5,609 nucleotides of DNA from Methylococcaceae bacterium NSP1-2 (lineage in GTDB: Bacteria; Pseudomonadota; Gammaproteobacteria; Methylococcales; Methylomonadaceae): positions 1-5,609 of the forward strand of contig NQJH01000241.1 of NCBI GenBank assembly GCA_002256685.1, given 5' to 3'. A program made the translations under genes and the position numbers. Each line of letters opens with the position of its first letter. Positions within the stretch are counted from its first letter, which is position 1. This document shows positions 1 through 4,131 of this stretch, piece by piece. The notes below the pieces were generated by a model. That model searched no databases and was not told where the DNA came from. It saw nothing but the letters and a program-made list of their open reading frames with translations.

Positions 1-588
1 ACCGCCAGCGGTGCCAATTTTGCCAATAATGGCGAGGGCAATGTCTTTCGCGGTGCTGTATTTGGATAATTCACCGTTGACTTGCACTAACATGGTTTTG
101 GATTTTTTTTGTGGCAAGGTTTGCGTTGCCATAACGTGTTCGACTTCAGACGTGCCGATACCAAACGCTAATGCACCAAACGCGCCATGTGTTGCCGTGT
201 GACTATCGCCACACACCACGACCATTCCAGGGTGAACAAAGCCATGCTCAGGCACAACCACATGAATTACACCGTTGTTTGGGCTTTTCATGTCGTATAA
301 ATTCAAACCATTTTCCAGACAATTTTCTGCCATCGTTTCGATTTGTTTTCTAGCAATCAAATCAGCAATCGGTAAATCGCGGTTTTTAGTCGGTACGCAG
401 TGATCCATTGTCGCCAAAATGCTGTGCGGATTGCGCACTTTACGACCTGAGATTTTCAAACCTTCAAAGGCTTGTGGGCTGGTGACTTCGTGCATTAAAT
501 GACGGTCAACATAAATTAATGGGGCTTGACCTTCCACGTCAACGACAAGGTGGCTGTCCCAAATTTTTTCGTACATGGTTTTTTTCAT
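1..588 (-). CDS. leuC: 3-isopropylmalate dehydratase large subunit, N-terminal part (runs off the window)
   Basis: LeuC pairs with LeuD to isomerise 2-isopropylmalate to 3-isopropylmalate in cytoplasmic leucine biosynthesis, using a [4Fe-4S] cluster. The 196 visible codons match the aconitase-superfamily N-terminus: MYEKIWDSHLV at residues 5-15, YVDRHLMHEVTSPQAFEGL at 26-44, ATMDHCVPT at 59-67, and the diagnostic HPGMVVVCGDSHTATHG at 119-135 followed by FGIGTSEVEHVMATQTL at 142-158. The usual length is about 466 residues, so some 270 residues, including the three cysteines that bind the cluster, lie beyond base 1. The start at 588 is preferred because a weak SD (GGAA on the minus strand, 598-595) lies 6 nt upstream. 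A second ATG at 576 (Met5) has no SD and is the alternative. Reading is open and undisturbed. No leuD or leuB is visible; they would lie to the left if the usual gene order holds. The family call is secure. Confidence 0.97.
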   Translation of the reverse strand, partial: MKKTMYEKIWDSHLVVDVEGQAPLIYVDRHLMHEVTSPQAFEGLKISGRKVRNPHSILATMDHCVPTKNRDLPIADLIARKQIETMAENCLENGLNLYDMKSPNNGVIHVVVPEHGFVHPGMVVVCGDSHTATHGAFGALAFGIGTSEVEHVMATQTLPQKKSKTMLVQVNGELSKYSTAKDIALAIIGKIGTAGG

Positions 589-612
589 AATATATTCCAA
601 GGATTATTACTT

Positions 613-626
613 GCTCTCTAGGGAGC
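613..626. promoter_or_regulatory. 14-bp near-palindrome just upstream of leuC
   Basis: GCTCTCTAGGGAGC reads as an inverted repeat with only one imperfect pair (T617 opposite G622) and no spacer. It ends 25 bp upstream of the leuC start, so it would lie in or near the leuC promoter or 5' leader. It could be a protein-binding site or chance. No known regulator consensus is recognised. Confidence 0.25.
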
Positions 627-627
627 A

Positions 628-682
628 TAAGGCGTGTGACAACAGTGTTTAAAATCATGTTATTGTAACATGCTAAGGCGTG
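628..682. repeat. pair of 9-bp direct repeats (TAAGGCGTG) in the leuC upstream region
   Basis: TAAGGCGTG occurs at 628-636 and again at 674-682, 46 bp apart; read toward leuC it is CACGCCTTA. The inverted repeat at 656-672 lies between the copies, adjacent to the second. Two GC-rich copies inside an AT-rich spacer are compatible with paired binding sites for a regulator, but no consensus is recognised and chance is possible. Confidence 0.35.
656..672. promoter_or_regulatory. perfect inverted repeat, candidate operator for leuC
   Basis: CATGTTA (656-662) and TAACATG (666-672) are perfect reverse complements around the 3-nt centre TTG. The dyad includes TGTTATTGTAACA, which fits the loose T-N11-A architecture of LysR-type regulator boxes. 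It lies 68-84 bp upstream of the leuC start and 38 bp upstream of the small ORF at 710, the right place for a divergent operator. The arms could also form a 7-bp hairpin in RNA, but no T-tract follows on either strand, so it is not an intrinsic terminator. The symmetry is seen directly; the regulatory role is inferred. Confidence 0.4.
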
Positions 683-709
683 GTAAATAACGGTTGGGAG
701 CAAGTGATA

Positions 710-826
710 ATGACACCAAAAGGTGATATTTCAACCGCTATAGAAAACTATGACGATAATTTATATAAACATTTACGAAGTTATCATAATTTACCTAGTA
801 ATATACGACAATCTCCAGAATTTTAA
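710..826 (+). CDS. possible 38-residue small ORF of unknown function
   Basis: An ATG at 710 opens a 38-codon frame ending in TAA at 824-826. A good SD, GGGAG (696-700), lies 9 nt upstream, better than that of its neighbour ydcF. The predicted peptide begins MTPKGDISTAIENYDDNLYK and ends NIRQSPEF. It is hydrophilic, rich in Asn and Tyr, and has no membrane segment, signal peptide or cysteine. The stretch is markedly more AT-rich than the flanking genes and uses ATA, CGA and AGT codons, which suggests a foreign origin, a decayed gene start or non-coding DNA that happens to be open. I do not recognise a family. It could be the surviving N-terminus of a lost gene. The inverted repeat at 826-889 begins at its stop codon. 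Confidence 0.35.
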   Translation: MTPKGDISTAIENYDDNLYKHLRSYHNLPSNIRQSPEF

Positions 827-889
827 GTAACAATTCTGCTTGCTAAAGAATACGCTAAGCTAACGTTAGCCCTAAAGTTAATTGTTACT
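826..889. repeat. 10-bp inverted repeat enclosing a 12-bp palindrome
   Basis: AGTAACAATT (826-835) and AATTGTTACT (880-889) are perfect reverse complements separated by 44 bp. Inside, GCTAACGTTAGC (859-870) is a perfect 12-bp palindrome, and the motif GCTAA occurs three times at 842, 854 and 859. Possibilities are a cruciform or hairpin in the 5' leader of the ydcF operon, a regulatory site, or a tiny MITE-like element. No target-site duplication flanks it and no T-tract follows it, so neither a mobile element nor an intrinsic terminator is demonstrated. The right arm ends 22 bp before the preferred ydcF start. Confidence 0.4.
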
Positions 890-911
890 AACCTACTTCA
901 AACATTATCTT

Positions 912-1685
912 ATGTCTTGGTTTATTACTAACCTAATTACTGCTTTTTTATTGCCGCCATTGAGCTTATTTATGCTGTTGGCAATGGGTATTCTATTACT
1001 AACCCGTCATCCGAAAGTGGCGCGTTTTTTACTGATTGGCTCATTAAGCTTACTTTGGCTATGCGCTACGCCCTATCTGTCGGAAGCAGCAATACACTTA
1101 CTGGAAGATCGCGCTACACCACTGGCTAACCCAATACCTGAGGCTCAAGCCATTGTCATACTCGGCGGCGGTAGTTATTTTCACGCGCCTGAATACTCGA
1201 ATCAGGATATTGCAGGGACAGGCACGTTGTTACGCTTGCGCTATGGTGCGAAGTTGTACCGTGAAACCCATCGTCCCATTTTAGTTACCGGCGGCAAGCC
1301 ACTGGGCAACAGTGTGTCTGAAAGTAAGCAAATGCGTGACATACTGGAGCAAGATTTTCAGGTACCCGTCAAATGGACAGAAGATGAATCCGATAATACC
1401 TTTCAAAATGCCCACTATACCTTTGATATTCTACAAAAAGCTGGCATTACTAAAGTGTATTTAATTACCCAAGCATGGCATATTCCACGCGCTGCCGAAG
1501 CCTTTCGTGATGCTGGATTTGAAGTTATCGAAGCACCTACTATTTTTACCACGCGTTATCAAATTGATTTACTGGCTTTTTTACCCACTGCGGGCGCGTT
1601 AGGAAATAGTTCTGTTTTTGTTCATGAAATGATTGGCATAATCTGGTATGAAATCAAGTCGTTGGTAATGGAATGGCAATCATGA
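912..1685 (+). CDS. YdcF/ElyC-family (DUF218) inner-membrane protein
   Basis: This 257-residue protein has two N-terminal membrane segments (about 9-30 and 37-55) followed by a DUF218 domain that should face the periplasm. Visible family motifs, counted from the ATG at 912, are AIVILGGG (80-87), the segment ILVTGG (123-128), SESKQM (136-141), ESDNTFQNA (159-167) and LITQAWHIPRA (184-194) with the conserved His190, Pro192 and Arg193. The architecture matches E. coli ElyC, which is tied to envelope biogenesis and enterobacterial common antigen; the enzymatic activity of the family is poorly defined. An upstream in-frame TTG at 882 would add ten residues, but it sits in an inverted repeat. Neither start has a clear SD, and ATG 912 gives the typical short N-terminus. 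It is the first gene of the ABC-transporter cluster, and its stop overlaps the next ORF as ATGA (1682-1685). The family is sure; the substrate is unknown. Confidence 0.9.
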   Translation: MSWFITNLITAFLLPPLSLFMLLAMGILLLTRHPKVARFLLIGSLSLLWLCATPYLSEAAIHLLEDRATPLANPIPEAQAIVILGGGSYFHAPEYSNQDIAGTGTLLRLRYGAKLYRETHRPILVTGGKPLGNSVSESKQMRDILEQDFQVPVKWTEDESDNTFQNAHYTFDILQKAGITKVYLITQAWHIPRAAEAFRDAGFEVIEAPTIFTTRYQIDLLAFLPTAGALGNSSVFVHEMIGIIWYEIKSLVMEWQS

Positions 1686-1780
1686 TTCGGTTGATACAAG
1701 CGGTTTCTCATTTCTGGCAGAGTGTGACAAAATCGCCACTGCGTTTAAACACCTTACCCAAACCAAAGCATAATGATTAA
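1682..1780 (+). CDS. overlooked 32-residue ORF bridging the DUF218 gene and the ABC ATPase
   Basis: An ATG at 1682 overlaps the TGA of the DUF218 gene (ATGA) and opens 32 codons ending in TAA at 1778-1780, which overlaps the ATG of the ABC ATPase by 8 bp (1773-1780). GGAA (1670-1673) lies 8 nt upstream as a plausible SD. The peptide starts MIRLIQAVSHFWQSVTK, and on a helical wheel Ile5, Val8, Trp12 and Val15 line one face with Arg3, Gln6, His10, Gln13 and Lys17 elsewhere: a short amphipathic helix. A basic, proline-containing tail (LPKPKHND) follows. It could be a small membrane-associated peptide or simply a leader that carries ribosomes across the 87-bp gap to an ATPase start with no SD. 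No family is recognised. The overlaps are seen directly; translation is inferred. Confidence 0.5.
   Translation: MIRLIQAVSHFWQSVTKSPLRLNTLPKPKHND
1773..1780 (+). promoter_or_regulatory. SD-less start/stop overlap, likely translational coupling site
   Basis: The sequence ATGATTAA contains the ABC ATPase start (1773) and the stop of the preceding 32-codon ORF (1778-1780). The 20 bases before the start are rich in A and C and contain no GGA- or GAG-like core. The earliest in-frame start after the last upstream stop is this ATG, so the start is not in doubt. Ribosomes ending the small ORF could reinitiate here. Confidence 0.45.
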
Positions 1781-2687
1781 TGTCGAACAGTTGATTTTTG
1801 AATATCCCAACCTCAGGGCATTAGACGAGGTCTCATTTCATATTCCACAAGGCAGTATTACCGCGCTAGTCGGTCCTAATGGGGCGGGTAAAACCACATT
1901 ATTACGCTGTATGGCGGCTTTGGATCAGCCCATGAGTGGCAATATTCGTATTGGTGGTATTGATGTCTTAGAGCATCCGCGTGAATGCCACCGTATTATT
2001 GGCTATTTATCGGATTTTTTTGGACTGTATGACCGATTAACCGTGCGCCAATGTCTGCATTATGTGGCACGCGCACAGGGTATCGCGGATGAAGATTGTG
2101 AAGCCGCTATTGCCAAAGTCAGTAAGGGTCTTTATATCACCGATCGCTTGGATGTATTAGCGGGTACGTTGTCACGCGGTTTACGCCAACGGGTTGCCAT
2201 TGCTCAAGCCATTATTCACTCGCCGCGTGTGGTATTACTGGATGAACCTGCCTCTGGTTTAGACCCTGAAGCCCGTCACGAACTCGCCGAATTGTTTTTA
2301 GAGTTACAAAAACAGGGTATGACGCTGTTAGTGTCCTCGCATATTCTCGCCGAATTGGAAGCCTATAGCACGGATATGTTAGTGTTGCGTCAAGGGCGTA
2401 TTATTGAGCAAGTGGCGATTAAAACCCTTACTCATGCACAAGATTTCAAACTAACACTGGCAACACCTGTTGCCAATCTTGCCGCGCTGTTGCAATCGAT
2501 AGATAAGCTTATCGTATTAAAAACCGAACACGATCAATCGGCGTTGCTACAAATACAGGGCGACAGTCTGCAACAACATGAGTTATTAAAAAACCTGTTA
2601 GCGCGAAACCTACCCGTATGCGAATTCGCTAAAATAAGCAACAATTTACAAGACGCTTATCTGGAAACCATTAGGCAACGCCCATGA
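1773..2687 (+). CDS. ABC transporter ATP-binding protein (GldA/NatA/CcmA-like)
   Basis: This 304-residue cytoplasmic ATPase should power the adjacent membrane protein. It has Walker A GPNGAGKTT (34-42), signature LSRGLRQR (133-140), Walker B VVLLDEP (153-159) with catalytic Glu158, D-loop SGLDPEA (161-167) and switch His190 in VSSH, so it should hydrolyse ATP. The Q-loop position in GYLSDFFGLYDRLT (77-90) carries Asp81 where Gln is usual; as far as I recall this variant occurs in some members of this ATPase group, so it need not mean loss of function. Residues from about 217 to the end form an extra C-terminal domain common to ABC-2-type exporter ATPases. The start has no SD and overlaps the 32-codon ORF. 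The end overlaps the permease start as ATGA (2684-2687). The transported substrate cannot be read from the sequence; export is more likely than import because no binding-protein gene is present. Confidence 0.93.
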   Translation: MINVEQLIFEYPNLRALDEVSFHIPQGSITALVGPNGAGKTTLLRCMAALDQPMSGNIRIGGIDVLEHPRECHRIIGYLSDFFGLYDRLTVRQCLHYVARAQGIADEDCEAAIAKVSKGLYITDRLDVLAGTLSRGLRQRVAIAQAIIHSPRVVLLDEPASGLDPEARHELAELFLELQKQGMTLLVSSHILAELEAYSTDMLVLRQGRIIEQVAIKTLTHAQDFKLTLATPVANLAALLQSIDKLIVLKTEHDQSALLQIQGDSLQQHELLKNLLARNLPVCEFAKISNNLQDAYLETIRQRP

Positions 2688-3952
2688 ATCTAAATCCCGA
2701 ATTTCAACGCCAGCTTCAGTTAGAATTTTCCTCGGCTCGTCTTGTCGGTGTGCCGCTGATTTTAGGCGTTATCTTTGCTCTCACTTATTTGATAGACGAC
2801 TATCATTTTGCAAACGTCACGGCTCAAAGTGCCTTGGGTTTATTCTTATTAATGGTGTCATTTTGGGGAGCGCGGCAAGCGGTAGACAGTGTATTGGATG
2901 AACAACGCAGTCACACTTGGGATACCCAACGCTTATCGGCATTAGACCCTTGGACGATGGTGTGCGGTAAATTATTGGGTAGCACCTTAGTGGTTTGGTA
3001 TGGCTGCGTTATTTGTTTAGTCGTTTACGGTTTAGCCGCAAACAACACCAGCAATTTTTTTTGGGTGTGTGGCTACGCGATTACTAGCGGCTTACTGGTG
3101 CAGAATCTGAGTTTATTACTGAGTTTAATTGCCTTGCGTAAAGGGCAAATTAACAGCAATTCAGTCATCATTGGCTTAGCAATAATCGCGGCATTTACCA
3201 TCGGTTCTTGGATTATGCCGTTAGCAGAAGACCCGCAAGCGTTACAAAATAAAGCCAATATCGCTTGGTACGGTCTGAACGTGACCGATCAGCTTTTAAC
3301 CTTAATCACGGTCTGCTTAGCCTTGTTCTGGTGTGTGGTCGGTAATTATCGGCTGATGGCACAAGAACTACGCATACGCACGCTACCGTGGGTATGGCTA
3401 GCGTTTGCCATTTTTCTTATTGTTTATACGGGCGGCTTTATTCCAGCCGAACAATTTGGCGATTATTTTTACAGTATTGCCTTCGGTATCTGTTTAACGC
3501 TTTGCTATCTTATCGTCTTTGCCGAGTATAACGAACCAATGCGCATTAAACGCTTACTCGGTTATATGACAAAGGAAAATTGGTTGCGGAGTGCGGAAGA
3601 ATTACCGTTATGGTGTATCACCTTTGTCTTGGCGTGTTTACTGGCAATACCCTTGTCATTTTTACATCCAGCCGATGTTAATGAGCTACACATTTACCCT
3701 TTGCCTATCTTGTTGTTACTATTTTTTAGCTATGGCAAAAATCCACAACGTGCATTCAGTTTGACCTTGCTATCACTAGTATTGTTGTATGGTGTGTTGC
3801 CAGCCCTGTTCGAGACCGCCAAACAAGAATGGTTAGTGGCGTTATTCTTTCCGTTGTTCACTGACAGTATGGTGCTTTCGATTGTTTATGTAGCTGTACA
3901 AAGCGCGTTGATTTGGTATTTTCTGTATCAGCGGTGGCAGGAAAGTGTTTAA
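2684..3952 (+). CDS. ABC transporter membrane protein (ABC-2-like permease)
   Basis: This 422-residue polytopic protein is the membrane partner of the ATPase encoded just upstream. About 11-12 hydrophobic stretches are visible, at roughly 20-37, 47-63, 99-118, 125-150, 160-180, 203-220, 234-252, 262-280, 308-326, 337-350, 357-375 and 395-414. Between the second and third lies the charged segment SVLDEQRSHTWDTQRLSALDPW (69-90 region); its WDTQRLSAL core is what I associate with a family of unnamed proteobacterial permeases and probably forms the coupling loop to the ATPase. The start overlaps the ATPase stop by ATGA, with AGG (2673-2675) 8 nt upstream, giving coupled translation and likely 1:1 output. 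The protein contains an eight-T run (3055-3062) that reads through in frame. The substrate is unknown. This is the last gene of the cluster; no clear terminator follows. Confidence 0.85.
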   Translation: MNLNPEFQRQLQLEFSSARLVGVPLILGVIFALTYLIDDYHFANVTAQSALGLFLLMVSFWGARQAVDSVLDEQRSHTWDTQRLSALDPWTMVCGKLLGSTLVVWYGCVICLVVYGLAANNTSNFFWVCGYAITSGLLVQNLSLLLSLIALRKGQINSNSVIIGLAIIAAFTIGSWIMPLAEDPQALQNKANIAWYGLNVTDQLLTLITVCLALFWCVVGNYRLMAQELRIRTLPWVWLAFAIFLIVYTGGFIPAEQFGDYFYSIAFGICLTLCYLIVFAEYNEPMRIKRLLGYMTKENWLRSAEELPLWCITFVLACLLAIPLSFLHPADVNELHIYPLPILLLLFFSYGKNPQRAFSLTLLSLVLLYGVLPALFETAKQEWLVALFFPLFTDSMVLSIVYVAVQSALIWYFLYQRWQESV

Positions 3953-4040
3953 ACAGCCACCCTACGATTTATGAGTTGACTCTCCTATTTCGTTTTATAG
4001 CCAACGTAATCGTTTAATCAAAATAATAATAATCAGTACC

Positions 4041-4071
4041 GCTACACCACGTTAAACTGAATGTGTGTAGC
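4041..4071. repeat. 7-bp inverted repeat upstream of aas
   Basis: GCTACAC (4041-4047) and GTGTAGC (4065-4071) are perfect reverse complements with a 17-nt loop; allowing one bulged base extends the pairing slightly. No T-tract follows, so it is not a standard intrinsic terminator. It could be a regulatory dyad 60 bp upstream of the aas start, or a weak end structure for the ABC operon. Confidence 0.3.
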
Positions 4072-4117
4072 TTAATCTAATGCACACCATGATAAGGCAT
4101 AAGTCTTAAGGAACTAT

Positions 4118-4122
4118 GAGGA
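4118..4122 (+). promoter_or_regulatory. Shine-Dalgarno sequence that fixes the aas start
   Basis: GAGGA lies 9 nt upstream of the ATG at 4132. It supports this start over the out-of-frame ATG at 4116, which opens only a 29-codon frame inside aas. The resulting N-terminus (MLKKFLHALLTLLYRVEVTG) aligns end to end with known Aas proteins. Confidence 0.7.
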
Positions 4123-4131
4123 AAAACCACC

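Larger units (their letters stand above)
3953..4131. other. intergenic spacer between the ABC permease and aas
   Basis: This 179-bp AT-rich gap has no ORF with both a start and an SD. It contains an imperfect hairpin at 4041-4071 and an AAT-repeat run at about 4022-4033. No GC-rich stem followed by a T-tract is present, so transcription may read through from the ABC cluster or end by another mechanism. A promoter for aas presumably lies here, but no convincing -35/-10 pair is seen. The best pair, TTGACT (3976-3981) and TATAGC (3996-4001), has only a 14-bp spacer. Confidence 0.6.

Noticed and set aside
11..353. Plus-strand open frames of about 60 codons opposite leuC
   Set aside because: They lie antisense inside a clearly conserved leuC reading frame and have no recognisable motifs or SD; they are shadows.
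589..911. CRISPR array or insertion sequence in the structured intergenic region
   Set aside because: There are only two copies of a 9-bp repeat and short dyads, with no regular repeat-spacer pattern, no transposase fragment and no target-site duplication.
2502..2513. 12-bp palindrome GATAAGCTTATC inside the ABC ATPase gene
   Set aside because: It lies well inside coding sequence with no partner sites; a chance palindrome is the simpler explanation.
3055..3062. Eight-T run in the permease (and a similar run at 103-110 in leuC) as a phase-variation tract
   Set aside because: Both frames read through intact, eight bases is short for a contingency tract, and neither gene is a typical phase-variable surface function.
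3073..3258. 61-codon minus-strand open frame
   Set aside because: It is antisense to hydrophobic permease codons, with no motif and no regulatory signal.
3976..4001. TTGACT / TATAGC as a sigma-70 promoter for aas
   Set aside because: The spacer is only 14 bp and the -10 box matches 4 of 6 positions; not strong enough to annotate.
4063..4090. tRNA-like or structured RNA around TGTAGCTTAATC
   Set aside because: No cloverleaf with acceptor, anticodon and T-arms can be built; only a weak GTGTG/CACAC pairing is seen.
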